Shown here: positions 33,021 through 46,200 of the stretch, in pieces
How positions within the stretch are numbered: the stretch's first letter is position 1
How the letters are laid out: every line of letters begins with the position of its first letter
Assembly: GCA_029962745.1 (NCBI GenBank)
Contig: CM057157.1
Location: 27,978,232 to 28,042,231, forward strand
Reading direction: 5' to 3'
DNA: 64,000 bases
DNA from: Echinometra lucunter
Lineage: Eukaryota; Echinodermata; Echinoidea; Camarodonta; Echinometridae
The notes under the pieces: generated by a model
The model's database searches: none
What the model saw: only the letters and a program-made list of their open reading frames with translations
What the model was told of the DNA's origin: nothing
Made by a program: the position numbers and the translations under genes

Positions 33021-35629
33021 TGACAATTATAACGATACATCTCATAAAAATAATAACAAAAAGGATGGTGATGATAGCGTCAGTCCTGTTTTGCAGTGTT
33101 ATGACTGATAAAAGAAAGAACGATTTTTAGTACTAGTATGAATTTATCGCAGTATATGGCTCTGCAAATATTATAATAAGAAAATATTTGATATGGTTAA
33201 AAGAGATAACAATTTGCAAATAATGCATCAGGACGGTTAGACTAATCTGTTTGAAGTGGAATTTAACCACAGCTTTCCAAAATCTACATTTAGTAGCCTT
33301 GAAAGGAGGAAACGTAAAGAGACAGGTTATGAAATGCTAATGCAACATGTTTTTAGAAAAAAAAAACAATGCATAGTCATCAGAACTGTAAATATTGAAT
33401 CTTTATACGAGTTAAATTATTTTGTCATTTTTCGATGGGAAGTACTCTGTTTGCAGAGGTTTGTGGTGTGCATTGTTGGTTGAATTAAAATCATTGTTAC
33501 GTCAGTAATGATGACGTTTGTAGTCCTATTTTATATGTTTTGGTCTCATTTTGGGGGTAGAAGTAGCACGGTTTTGTTATGGTGCAATGTCGACAGGGAG
33601 GGGGCAGCTGTATTCTAAGGTGGGCGGGGGGGGGGGGTACTGAACGGCGCAGCGGCCTAACGGCTGAACGGCGCAAACATGTTTGTAAGGCAGCTGCACC
33701 ATTATAGTGAGAAGGCGCCAGTTCCATGTGCGATGAAACCGTTTTATGTGAGATGGCACCGTTCTATGTGAGATGGCGCCGATTTCAATTAAGTACCCGC
33801 AGCGGCGCCTACGCTTTGAAAAAATATGGAGGGGAGCTCGCCACCCCACCCCCTGTATCCGCAACAGAGTTTTGGAACTTTAGAACTGGACGAACGACCC
33901 AAGCAAGAAAAGGTATTCTTCCTTTGTTTCCGTATATAATGTGTATTTTTCGATTTTCAGCTTTCTGTTCATTCGTGCGATGATTTACTCCGATGAGTGC
34001 ATGTCGAAAAGTTTAAGTATGTGTGTGTGTTCACTGCTATTTTCCGAAAAGATATAATTATCACATTTCTATGATTGAAATGACTAAAATACATGTAGTA
34101 AGATCTCCGGAGAGGAAAGGGGGAGGCAACCCCATGGTCCTTGCACGCATATGGATTATCAATGTTAGTCCATTAGAACTACACATAACATGTAAACACT
34201 TATTGCAATGGCAACGAAAAGATCTAGTTTAAAATATCTGTATCTATGCAATTGTGTTTAGGTGTGGGTTTATTATAAATCATTGTCTTCTCTTGCAAGA
34301 TTTTCTAATCAGTGGAACTTCTTTGTATGTGATTGAACATGCATGTCCGCGTGGTTCTCTAAAACCCGATAAACACATTAACGAAACAAAACAAACAAAA
34401 CAAAAAAGTTGTAGCATTATGGTTTCCCATATAAGGCAAGAAAAACAAAAGCGGAAATGATAAACCGAAAAATAAAGAAATGAACAAATACAACTACAAC
34501 AGCCCAGCGCCATAGGAGTGTCACGTTTGACAGACATGAGCGCTCTTACAAGAAACCAATATTATTATTATTATCATCATTATTTATTATTATTATCATT
34601 ACTGTTATTTTTCAAATGATGATTGTTGATGTTCTTATTTCATCATGGACGTAGGAAGCTTTTCTGAAAAGGGATAGTTGGATATAAACACAGGTTGCTA
34701 GTGTGAGATTTGGAGATTTTCGAATTGATAAGAAATACACTTGCTTTCCCCCAAAGCACTGGCGTAATTAAAGGGGGGCACAAGGGGGCCATGACCCCCT
34801 CCTGTTGATCGGCGAGCAAAAAAAAAAAAAAAAAACTTTCAATCGAGTCCACTTCACATAACTTACCCTACCCTACTCTACCCTACGAAATGAAAGTAAT
34901 CTCCCTACCGTGGGAGGGGGGATACCCCATCCCACACCCTCCCCCGCTTGGTCGCTTCGTTCCCTCGTCTTGCCCCCCCCCCCCCCCCCCCCGTTGAAAA
35001 TTCCTGCCCAAAAGGTACTTGCACTGCGGAAAAAAATGAGTATACGGGACCACACACAAATCCGGCATAAATATTACCCCAAATTATTCATCTTTTACTT
35101 GTCATATTTTCAATTTAAGGGCATTTGAAGTAGAGCAATTCTTCCTAACTGAAATGGAAAGAATGAGAAAGTTCACAAATCATATTTCACCTTTCCCAGA
35201 ACTCAAGCTTCTTTTGAATTGGAACGAATATAGGTTGTCAAGAAGCTGTAAGATCTGGGTACAATACTAATCTAAGAGAAGTAGAAAAATGAATTTATGT
35301 TCCCATTCTTGACAAAAAGGGAACTGTCTTGACATAAAGGGGACTGTCTTGATCCAGACTGCCTTGTAACTTGCATCTTCATGTTGTGAACACATCATAT
35401 TGTAAAGGCAGGTACTCGTGTGTTTATTTTTTAAGTGGAATTTAATCTAAAAATGGAGCCAGAAGCTTTTTCTCCAAATTTTATTGTCCGAAAGTGGTAA
35501 TTCTTTTTGCCAAATTGATCGTGGGCCCGGCAGCCACTGAACAGCGCCAGATCGACGTTGCTCTATCCCTTTCAATTCTTGAACGCCAAAGAAGGTAGCA
35601 GCAACTCCCATCTTTTAACGTATTTTGGT

Positions 35630-35690
35630 ATGACGCGGCCGGGGTTCGAACCCACGACCTCCCGCTCTACCTACTGAGCCAACACATCGT
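35630..35690 (-). repeat. tRNA-derived SINE head
   Basis: On the minus strand TTGGCTCAGTAGGTAGAGCG and GTGGGTTCGAACCCCGGCC look like A and B boxes of a tRNA gene. There is no full acceptor stem, so a SINE is favoured over a tRNA gene. Confidence 0.55.
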
Positions 35691-36707
35691 TCATTTTTAG
35701 TCAAAAGTAGTATCAAAAGTCAAGCATGAAGAATGATACTGATGAATTCTCGTAACCATTTTTGTGATTGAATCCAACGGAACAAAATTCTACCATCCAT
35801 GACCAAAAGAAAGATTTTGCTTTATGTTTCATTTCATCTAAAAAGAATTTTAATTCATTCTTTTCATCAGTTTCTTTTGTTCATGTTGGTCATCCTCTAT
35901 TTCCATGAATTTCCAGAACTTTTCTTTTGTTTTTGTTCTGTTTTTGTTTTGCTTTGTTTTCGGAACAGTTCTTTTTTTTTTCTTCCAGAACAGTCAGAAC
36001 GATCTTTTTATTCGATTGAGTGATTTTGTATAACTTCAATTATCCTCATGCAAGGACATGGTAAGGAAAAGTAAATATTAAGCAAAATTTGGTTTGCCAC
36101 TGAGGGGGATCTCTGTAAACACCGACTACAAATATCTTTTCATCATTTGCCATGTTTTAAAAACATGACTAATATCTGCTGTGCCTTCAGAATTAAAGAT
36201 AATGGAAGTCCACATAAATTATAGAGGTCCCCAACTACGCCGACTATAGCCTCCTACTTTATTTCGTCACAGCTATACGGTTAGGGTCAGGCTTGCGACA
36301 GGGTTTAAGGTTATAGGTTTAGGATAATCGGTCCAGTGTTTGGGCATGTGTTCTGTATTCTGCATTCGGTTGTGTTGCCGGAGCATTTTCGGTACATTCT
36401 GTTAGCCACTTGAAAGCTGCAATAAAATGGCAAATGAAAAAAAAGATGATAGAGATAACTGTTCTAATTTATTTTGTGCAGCTTTGATAGTAATTATTAA
36501 GTTTTCATGTATTTGATCAGTTGTTATGTTGCCAGGGCTCTGTAGTAGACCAGTCATTATTTTGTACTGAACAGACTACCATGAATAAAAATGTAGATTG
36601 AATAAATAAATGAATAAATGAATGAATAAATAATCAGACAAATAAATAGCAAATAAGTAAGTAAATAAATAAATAAATAAATAAATAAATGATTGAATAG
36701 CTAAATA

Positions 36708-36708
36708 A

Positions 36709-36758
<50 letters not shown>

Positions 36759-36818
36759 AAAGAAATTTGACGAATGCAAACAACTTTGGCAACTCCCTTG
36801 TAAATAATAATTCTTTCA

Positions 36819-36859
<41 letters not shown>
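36708..36859. repeat. Two (TA)n tracts around a 64-bp element with inverted ends
   Basis: Between the TA runs lies a block starting TTGAAAGAAATTTG and ending AATAATTCTTTCAG. The inverted ends suggest a tiny element that sits in, or carries, TA repeats. Confidence 0.7.
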
Positions 36860-36863
<4 letters not shown>

Positions 36864-37799
36864 AACACATGAAAATCACAAGCTAAATTGTTACCCAACA
36901 CCAACAGCTGAAGCAGGTATCTCCTTTTACCAAAGTGAAGTGACTGACAGATCCACTTGGGATACATTTTCATTTACATACCGCATATCAAGATTCTAGG
37001 CCTCTGATTGGTCAAACGTATGAATTAGCAGTGGACACATGGGATACAAGCAGTGAGACATGTGCACTACAATCTTAGATTGGTCAATTTCCCTTCAAAT
37101 GAAAACATTTCGAAAGGCATATTTTGTCGTAATTTCCATTTTGGGGAATCAACTATATAAAACAGATATTGATTGCTCATATTTCTCGGGTGACGGTTAA
37201 ACTTTATCTCCTCGGTGATCTCGAGACTGCACCTTGCCCACAAGACGAAAACAGTTTCGATCTCTCCTTGGGCTACAGTTTCAGCCATGCCCTTCAGAGC
37301 AGGCATTTTATAGTGTTTTTAGTTGGGTTGATCAATACGAATCTCAATGTAAGCAATATTGTCTGCAGAACCAAAATGGCGTTAAGACATAATTATGATA
37401 ACACATTGTTAACACCCTTTTACTTCTCAACAGAGAGCTTACCAATGGTTTAGTTTGCGGTGTACAAATGACCTTATTCGTTAACCAAGATACATATTGA
37501 CTAAATTATTACTATTATTGTTTATTTGTGTTAAATGTTCATTGTTTCCAAAGTGACAGGCTATGGTACTGGTGGCCATGAAAATACGAGCAATCGAAAT
37601 CTAATAATCATGAAGGAAATGATTATACACGCTGTCAGAGTAAGCAAACATTACGCTAATGAGACTTCTCATTCAGGTTGAGTTTGTGGTGATTAACCAA
37701 CACGGATGTCAATATTGGTGATGGTGGTTTTCTCGCGGAGTGGCGGGAGGAGATGCTATGTCTTTTGTAGATTAATATTTAAGGCATGTCCATTTCCGG

Positions 37800-37928
37800 A
37801 GCCCATCAGTCATCCAGTCGTCTTTGCGAAAGCATCTTCATCGGCTCTAGTCCTCTCAACTCCAGCTAATCTCTAGCTTTATACGGAGACACGGTCTAAA
37901 TTTTCGGAAGTGTTCATCGACTGACAAA
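37800..37928 (+). other. Candidate 5' UTR exon of the plus-strand lectin gene
   Basis: The sequence ends CTGACAAA|GTAAGGTG, a good donor, and has no long frame. An AT-rich TATA-like stretch (TTAATATTTAAGG) lies about 30 bp before the proposed start. The coding ATG at 40200 follows an acceptor directly, so an upstream noncoding exon is needed. The start position is a guess. Confidence 0.35.
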
Positions 37929-38034
37929 GTAAGGTGAAATTTTGAATTACTCTTACAATGTGTTTATTTATGGATACCCTTTACCTTTTCTGCGCAGCGT
38001 TCTCGTGACTCTGCTAGCGCGTGATTCCTTTGTG

Positions 38035-38240
38035 ATTAGGAGGCAAGTTGGCTCAGTTGGTAAGCGTCACCCTGTAGAACCGAGGGCCGTTGCCTCAAAT
38101 CCACTTGGGGCGGATGACTGGTGTGATTATGTTGTGTGCTATGATGTGCCCCCTTCCCTGTTCATAGACGTAGGCTATGTTACAGAGGAAACCACCCCGT
38201 CTCTCGGATAGGGCGCTAAATGGAGGTCCCATGTAGAGGA
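38035..38240 (+). repeat. tRNA-derived SINE (plus strand)
   Basis: AGTTGGCTCAGTTGGTAAGC is an A box-like start and GTTGCCTCAAATCCACTTGG a weak B box. A long tail follows with GATAGGGCGCTAAATGG and GAGGAGAGTGACAACC. Confidence 0.5.
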
Positions 38241-38284
38241 GAGTGACAACCTTTGCACGTTAAGAACCCACTGCATTATTCGAA

Positions 38285-38647
38285 GAAGAGTAGAGGGGGC
38301 TCCTTTATAGGTACAACGTTGCACCCTAAGAAGCATTCTGCACCTTTAAGGGTGCAGTGAGCTATATTTTGTACCCTTAAGGGTGGAGAGTTGCACCATT
38401 TATAGGGAAGGTGCAAATTTGCACCCTTTTAAATGCAAAAATTTCTGCACCCTTAAAGGTGCAAAGCTGCACCTTTAAGGGTGCAGACGGGCATTTCCGG
38501 GTGCAAACAAGTACGAAAGGATGCATCCTTGCACTTTTTTCATGTAGGGTGCACTTTTTTTCATGTAGGGTGCACGATTGCACCCCAAAAGGTGCTGCCA
38601 GTGTTGCATTTAGGGTGCAAAATTGAACCCTTTTTTCTTAGAGTGTA
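38285..38647. mobile_element. TGCACC-rich inverted-repeat element, copy B
   Basis: About 75-80% alike by eye to 17839-18195 in inverted orientation; its right end is CCCTTTTTTCTTAGAGTG. It contains a short direct repeat of TTTTCATGTAGGGTGCAC. Confidence 0.7.
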
Positions 38648-39934
38648 GGACAATCATCTCCGAGGACAGTAATTATCATTTTATTCGGCAAATCCAAGTA
38701 AATACATGTAAAATATCAAAGAAGAACATATAATGCAATACAGGAAGGTTGAAGATGATAAGAGTTTGATCCTAAGGGACCCCATTCCGACTTGCAGTAC
38801 CTACTCTTGGGGGATCAATAAATACAAATAAAACTATACCAGATTGAATGAAATGTAAAAAAAAAAAAAAAAAGAAAAAGAAAAGGAGTACAGAATGGAA
38901 TTAGATATAAACAGGACACAAATTACTTTATGTTAAATCCTGAACCAAACATTCGTGAATTTGTTGCCGATCATTTAGTCACTTGTTGTAAAATATTTTA
39001 ATTTGATTAGATTAATAAAACACACAAATGATAATAATAAAAAAAGAATCCTGAAGCAATTTTTATCGAAAATTAGAATAAGAGAAAATTAAATAAGGAA
39101 AATCCCATCTATGTAAATATTAGATAATGATCAAGCAGGAAAAAAATATATCGAGAGGAAAATTACCAGGACAACCTAACCCCACACTGGCCCAAAGCAC
39201 CTTTTTTCGATATTAACATATATGGGGTAAATAGGGGGTTGTCCTGATATATTGTCCTTTTAAGGGCAGTGATCACTGAGGTATTTTTATAGTCGTCAGG
39301 GCATAGTTGTCCAATGTGATACTCTGAGGTTAATTGTCCTGATACTTTTTGTGAAAATACTTTTTAATGTGACTCAAGCAAAACCGGATAATGGATAGAT
39401 TTCTGGGGGTAAAATTTGTCCTTTCGGTGGTCGCCAAGGAATATTTTTCAGGAATGATATTCCAAGGCAGGGGCGGCGCCAGGGTATTTTGATAGGGGCA
39501 AGATGATCCATAGGTGAGTTCATACGTTTTAAATTTAAAAAATAGGGGTATTATTATACAGCTGCAGGACTCAGTCCTCTCTTTTCCCTCACTCTTTCTT
39601 CTTCCTCCATTTAAAAAAAAATTCTTTTTCTCCTCTTTTTTCTTCTTACCTCCCCCTTTTTTTCTTTTTTTGATCACTTGAAAAATTATAGGGCGGTCGC
39701 CCCCTGCCCTCCCCCCCCCTGTAACGCCACCCCTGTTCCAAGAGTAATTGTCCTAATATGCTTGGTTTTTACTGAAACATAACCAGATAGCATATTTTCT
39801 TTGCTCTTACAATACATAGTTCATCCGCCCTGCTTTTCAACCTGATACTTATTGAAATTTCTTTATACGAAAAAAAAAAGATTATTGGCACACATGATTT
39901 TTAGTTCTAGATAGCATTTTCAATAGTTATAATA

Positions 39935-40090
39935 ATAATAATAATAATAATGGTTCTTGTATAGCGCTCACATCCGTCACGTTGTGACGCCCATGGCGCT
40001 TAGACATTATTACCCCGGTCATAGCCGAGCCGCCAAAGAAACTAGCGCTCAATATCAGGCACCCATTTACACCTGGGTGAAGAGTGGCAA
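39935..40090. repeat. Dispersed repeat with TTCTTGTATAGCGC core
   Basis: Starts in (AAT)n, then GGTTCTTGTATAGCGCTCAC, GGCGCTTAGACATTATTACC and CACCCATTTACACCTGGGTG. A second copy lies at 59215-59410. The layout resembles a SINE 3' body. Confidence 0.65.
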
Positions 40091-40199
40091 TTGTTGACTT
40101 TTAAAGCATTCGGCTGTTTGGATTTTGTTTCAGTGGACTGTATCAAATTAATACTTTTTTTTAAAACCTGAATTTCATTCTCTTTTTTTTTTTTTTTAG

Positions 40200-40296
40200 A
40201 TGGCGCTTTTAAAGCATTCAGTTGTTTTCCTAGCTTGCTTGTGTATGATCATGGGCCACTTCATGGTACAGGGAAGAAGTACACACCATAAGCATG
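40200..40296 (+). CDS. Lectin 2 exon 1: signal peptide
   Basis: ATG directly follows a long T run and AG acceptor. It encodes [20 protein letters not shown] then [12 protein letters not shown], a clear secretion signal. Donor G|GTAAGTC, phase 1. Confidence 0.8.
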
Positions 40297-43200
40297 GTAA
40301 GTCGAAATAGGCCTTCTTCAATTTTCTTACTTATCTAAAATGTCAGAAAACTCAATTTCATTGAAAAAAAAATTGCACATAAATTAGTTCATTATCAAAT
40401 ACCCCAGGCCGTTATTCATTTATTTTGTTGTTGTTGTTGTTGAAATCAGTTTGTATTTTTTTCTCTCATGAAACAAATTACAATCATGGTACAAATTACA
40501 ATCATCGTATATAACGATATCGTATATATATATTATTAATTTCCTTGTAATTAATTGTTCTTTGTAATTGATTATTGATCATATCTCCATGTACCAGGCA
40601 TGTTTTCTATCTATCTCTCTATACATTTTCTTATGCGCAAAGGAACTTTCTTATGTAAGTGATATGCGCTATATAAGTAACGTTCATTATAACACAAACT
40701 GCAATTGTGGTAATATTCTAAAACAGTTTATAAATTTTCGTCTAACAAAAAGCTTCAAAAGAAATTGATGTTGCATGAATATTGAAAAATTCCCATGAAC
40801 AAAAACTTTGGATAAATTAATTGATATCCTTAATCATTATGCTCTTAGTTCTCAAACTGACTAGCGTTTCTGTTTGTTTTTTTTTTCTTTGCAAGATCAA
40901 TTTTCATACCTCATAGGCCTAGTTGCAAACAAAAATTCATATTTCCAGAGATAAAAAAATAACATAAATCTTATTGAGATAAACATATCCAGCTGTATAA
41001 TCCAACAATTTTGTTTTATAATGTAGTAACTTATAATTCCTTTGTAGGCCTACTGTTTTCCTGAGAGAAAATGATCCCAAATATCGATGTTTTCCTAAAC
41101 TTTGGTGAGGCGGGGGGGGGGGGGGTTCCTCTGTTCATTCAAGAAAATAATATAGAAACTAAAATCATTCGAAACATGTCTATTTTTCTCAGCGTATCCA
41201 CGTCACAGGAATAAAAGGGAATTTCGAAAAAGAAAAACAAAGGCAAATTCTAGCTGGATCGTCACCTTTGAAAAGTGTGAACACCACAGTGACACACTAC
41301 CTTATGGGAACATGATTTCTGAAGGCAAAACAATAGGGTATTGAGATTACCTTTAAAATGACAGTAGACTGGCAGACTTTAAACAGCGCCATCCTTAAGA
41401 TATTCCTAAACAAAATATTTGTAATTACAGAAAAATTACATTTTATTTTGAATTTTAACCAACAACTCGCTTGGAGAAGGAACATATTTTCTTTATCGCA
41501 AATTATCACTTTTGACTTGCGAACGTAGAAAATTGCCTTCAAGGACATTCTAGGCTTCTCCAAGGGAGAATGGTGCATGATGGGAAAAGCAGATGGACAC
41601 TCTAAAAACCAAAATGCTAAATCACCATTCAGAAGGGTGGAGTGACTACATTTTCAAAATGGTAGATTAGCACTTAGAACATGCTGAATTTCAACCTTTA
41701 TAATGTTGATTACAACCTCTACAATCTTTTATCCACCATGGTCAAAGTGTTAATCTACCATTTTTGAAATAGTCACTCCTCCACCCTTTCATGGTGATTT
41801 TATTTTAGTTTTTGGAGTGTACAAACATTTTCCATACCCTGTTAAAAGATGGCGCTACTTAGGAGATTCAGTTAGAGTTACGACAACCCATTATTTGAAC
41901 GCCATTTTGTTTCCACTATTACGCAACATTTCTATTTAATTTTGATTTGATTTGATTTGATTTTATTGTTTACTTCTGCAATTACATCATTCGTATGTAA
42001 TACATTTTCCATAACATAACAAACATAGTATATTGAGAACTTTTTTTTTTGGCATGAATCATAACTAAATGTACTAAAATTATCATTACAAACAAAACTG
42101 ATCTCATACCAAATTAGTTAACATTTACAATTTGCAGGAGAAGGATTGTCATCATAAGCAGATTGCTTGAAAAAATGACAACCCCAGGTTAGAACTCATT
42201 GATTAATATAATACATTAATACAGCAGAATCGATAAACAGTACATTTCATGAAAAACAGCAGTAATGTAATTTGAGCAATGAAGATGGAGATGATAAGGA
42301 TGAAGATGATGGTGAAATGGTGAAGATGAAGGCGATGGAGAGGATGATGGTGATGATGCTTTAATGATGACACATCGACACAGAAATTTTACTTCAAATA
42401 TTCTGATATCAACATAGATTTAACGTTTGCCTTAAATGAGTAAAGAGACGTGGATCTTTTTATAGATTCAGGTAGAGAGTTCCACAAATCAGGACCATGG
42501 TGTCTTATGGATCTCTGCGCAATAAGCAATTTGGGGTTGATTAAATGGAAATTAGAAGAGTTCCGCGTAGGGTATGAATGGATAGATGTGTTCATAGTAT
42601 AAAAATTGTGAAATGAAGGTGGGAGCATGTTATTTACGTATTTGAACATAAGCAGTAAGCTTTGAAATGAGTTTATGTCAAAAATAGTTAGAGTCTTCAG
42701 TTTATGGAATAATGGATTTGTGTGTGATAAATATTGCGAATTAGTACAAATTCGAATTGCTTTTTTCTGTAATAAGTATATTATATTAATTTTAGTTTTT
42801 GCACACGTTGCCCAAACTATATTGCAGTACGATATATACGGCAATATTAATGAATTGTATAGTAGAACGAGTGTAGTATGAGGAATTATGTTTTTCATTT
42901 TGTAAAGTACACCTACGTTTCTGGAGATGTTAGTAGTTATACAACGTATATGTTCATTCCAATTTAAATGTTCATCTATTGTGACACCTAAAAACTTTGT
43001 TTCTTTTTTCCTTTTGAGTGGAATATTATCTATGCTTATGTCGTATGGAAACTCAGTAATATGTGAACTTGTATGCGTAAAATACATAAAGTTTGTTTTG
43101 TCTATATTAAGTGAGAGCCTATTACATTTAAACCATAAAGATAGTTTAGGTAATTCACGATTAAATGTATCTACTAAAGTTTCTAAGCTAGTGTTTGAAC

Positions 43201-46200
43201 AAAAAATGTTTGTGTCATCGGCAAATAATACAAATGATAATAAAGGCGTTACAGTAGTCAAATCATTAATATATATAAGGAAAAGTAAGGGGCCAAGGAT
43301 CGATCCTTGTGGAACTCCGCATTTTATTGACTGAAAGTTAGAAGAAATATTGTTGTGAGTGACATATTGTTTTCTTTCAGACAAATAACTCTCAAACCAT
43401 GATAGTGCGATTCCCCGAATTCCATAATTTTCAAGTTTTTTAAGTAAAATCTGGTGGTCAAGAGTGTCGAATGCTTTGATGAGCACCTGCCACCTGTCTG
43501 NNNNNNNNNNNNNNNNNNNNNNNNNNNNNNNNNNNNNNNNNNNNNNNNNNNNNNNNNNNNNNNNNNNNNNNNNNNNNNNNNNNNNNNNNNNNNNNNNNNN
43601 NNNNNNNNNNNNNNNNNNNNNNNNNNNNNNNNNNNNNNNNNNNNNNNNNNNNNNNNNNNNNNNNNNNNNNNNNNNNNNNNNNNNNNNNNNNNNNNNNNNN
43701 NNNNNNNNNNNNNNNNNNNNNNNNNNNNNNNNNNNNNNNNNNNNNNNNNNNNNNNNNNNNNNNNNNNNNNNNNNNNNNNNNNNNNNNNNNNNNNNNNNNN
43801 NNNNNNNNNNNNNNNNNNNNNNNNNNNNNNNNNNNNNNNNNNNNNNNNNNNNNNNNNNNNNNNNNNNNNNNNNNNNNNNNNNNNNNNNNNNNNNNNNNNN
43901 NNNNNNNNNNNNNNNNNNNNNNNNNNNNNNNNNNNNNNNNNNNNNNNNNNNNNNNNNNNNNNNNNNNNNNNNNNNNNNNNNNNNNNNNNNNNNNNNNNNN
44001 GCAACATTTCTATTTAATTTGATGAGCACCTGCCACCTGTTTGTTCTAAACAGAAAGAATTCGAACGCCATGTTGTTTTCAAAAAAAAATAAGACGTCCA
44101 TGTCCCAACTCTGTCTATTCAGGGACTCTAGATTCAGTCACAGCCCTTGGCCAACTTGGTTTCAGTGGGTTACAACATGGCACAATTTCATTTGTATTGT
44201 GCTTGCCTAACAAAGCAATATGCGCCATGTTGTGCCCTACTAGAGCCGAGTTGGCCAAACTCATTAAAGGGTTCTGGATTCAGTTTACTGCAACTGTAAG
44301 TTGGTTTCTTTAAAGTCTTTTCTATCGTGCTGAATATAGACTCAAAATAACAAATAAACATTTTATGACTACTTACAAACAATATTTAGTCTGCTCATGG
44401 CGAGCGTCATGAGCAGACGTTAGGAGCGGGTGCTGATATGGTCTTTTGTGCGACATCATAGTCATGGATCATCAATACTGTTACGACAGTGATCGCAAAG
44501 AGAAGAGTGAAAACAATACTGCTAATGCTTGGTTTAATTGCGTTTACAGACTCGATCAGAGCAAGTAATGACGCAATTGAAATGAAGCTTCGTCTGCGCC
44601 AAGCCTAATGGTTCTATTGTTGTCTTAATCGAATTGTAGCCAGGAACCAGGGAAGGCGATTTCTAGACGACGAGGAGGACGACTATATTGAAGCTCGAAG
44701 ACTGAGAAAGATGCGTTCTCATCACAACCGCCACAAACGTTCAAGCTCGGCAGACTCAGGCTCAAGCGCTAGCGCAGACTCAGCCTCAAACAGTGACGAG
44801 ACTACAACAGCTGCAACGACAACAACGGCTGCAACGACAACAACGGCTGCAACGACAACAGCAGCGACAACAGCAATGGCACCTAACATTCCACGTAAGT
44901 ATCAACAGAAAAACAGTGAGTATCAGAGAGATTTATACTAATATACACATTATTTTGTCTGCTTTTTGTTGTTGTTGTTTACATGACCGTTCGCACAAAG
45001 GGGACAAAGGAACAGTTGCCCCCCCTCCCCCCCCCCCCCGACGAAATTTTCAGAGCCCCCTTTTCTTCTTTTTGCCTTACTTTTTATTGAAAATTTCCAA
45101 AAAAATCCACCCAAAGTGTGCACCACTTTCGCTCAATTTCAGCTCTAAAAATGCCAAAGCATCCGCTTGGTCGCTTCGGTCCCTGACTCGCTTGCGTGTT
45201 CTCTCAAATATTGAACAAATATTGAATATTCTTGCCCCCTCTGCGTAAATATCCCTGCGTACGGTCTTGGTTGTGTGGTTGCTCTTTTGTGTGTACGTAC
45301 TTATGTATCTTCCTCGTTTTACATAAAATGGTATTACTTCATTCCAATGCTTAATATTTGACGTCATTTCTGCCTAGCAAGAAAATGACGTGTGATTTGC
45401 TCGATAGATATTTAGGATGTTGCTTCATGTTGTTCACGACAAAAATAATAAATCCAATAAACAATTAGCATATAAACTTTAGTTGTACACTATAAAATAA
45501 CCAGTCCGGCAAAATAAAACTTTTTTAAAAATAGATTTCTGCGCAGTACTATGTGTGGAACTTCATCGCCGCTCCTGAGATCACCGAGTCCATGGCCTAA
45601 ACAAGAAGTTCTGTAACTTCAGTGGTTTGCGGTATTCACCATTTGTGTGTAGTCCTGAAAATATGGTGGCCCCGAAGTACGCTCGACGACGGGTCATGTG
45701 CGCCGTGAATTTAGGTCGCGGCCAAGTCGTGAAATTCGCGACCACAAGTCGCAAAGTTCGCGACCAGAGTCCTCAACTTTGCGGCCAAGTCGCAAAGTTT
45801 GCGTCAGTGATCGCGAATTTCGCGACCAAAATCATGAAAATCGAGATCAGCCCTCGCCGGTGGAATTTCAGGGGAGCGGGGAGGTTTATACTATCCCTGG
45901 ATCACCATCCTCTTCAGGTAACCGGATGGGGGGGGGGGGGGCGCTAATAATAGTTGTACACACGCGCGACAAGAAAAAAGCATGAAAAGGATAGTTTTTT
46001 GCCTTCGAGGCGCGTGACGTGTTATGCACATTGGCAACAGATAAGGAAAAAGGGTCATTTTGATGAGCTTTTTTGGACTATGCGCAGCCTCGAATTGAAC
46101 GAATCTCCTCTGAAAATGAAACGGAAGAGACAGGAGCGTTGTTTACACTGACAGACTTTCAGTCATCTCCGAGGTCTTTCATGATCTTTCAGTGATCTTT

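Larger units (their letters stand above)
30682..37790. other. Intergenic stretch between the two lectin genes: repeats only
   Basis: No supportable exon was seen. It contains (GA)n near 31156-31192, a MITE at 32249-32384, AAT-rich microsatellites (32675-33020), a SINE head at 35630-35690, (AAAT)n and (TA)n tracts at 36595-36860, and several G/C runs. Confidence 0.5.

Noticed and set aside
44188..44382. Continuation of the LINE reading frame right of gap 2
   Set aside because: No LINE motif is seen there; the frame linking 44101 to 43500 is only bridged by Ns.
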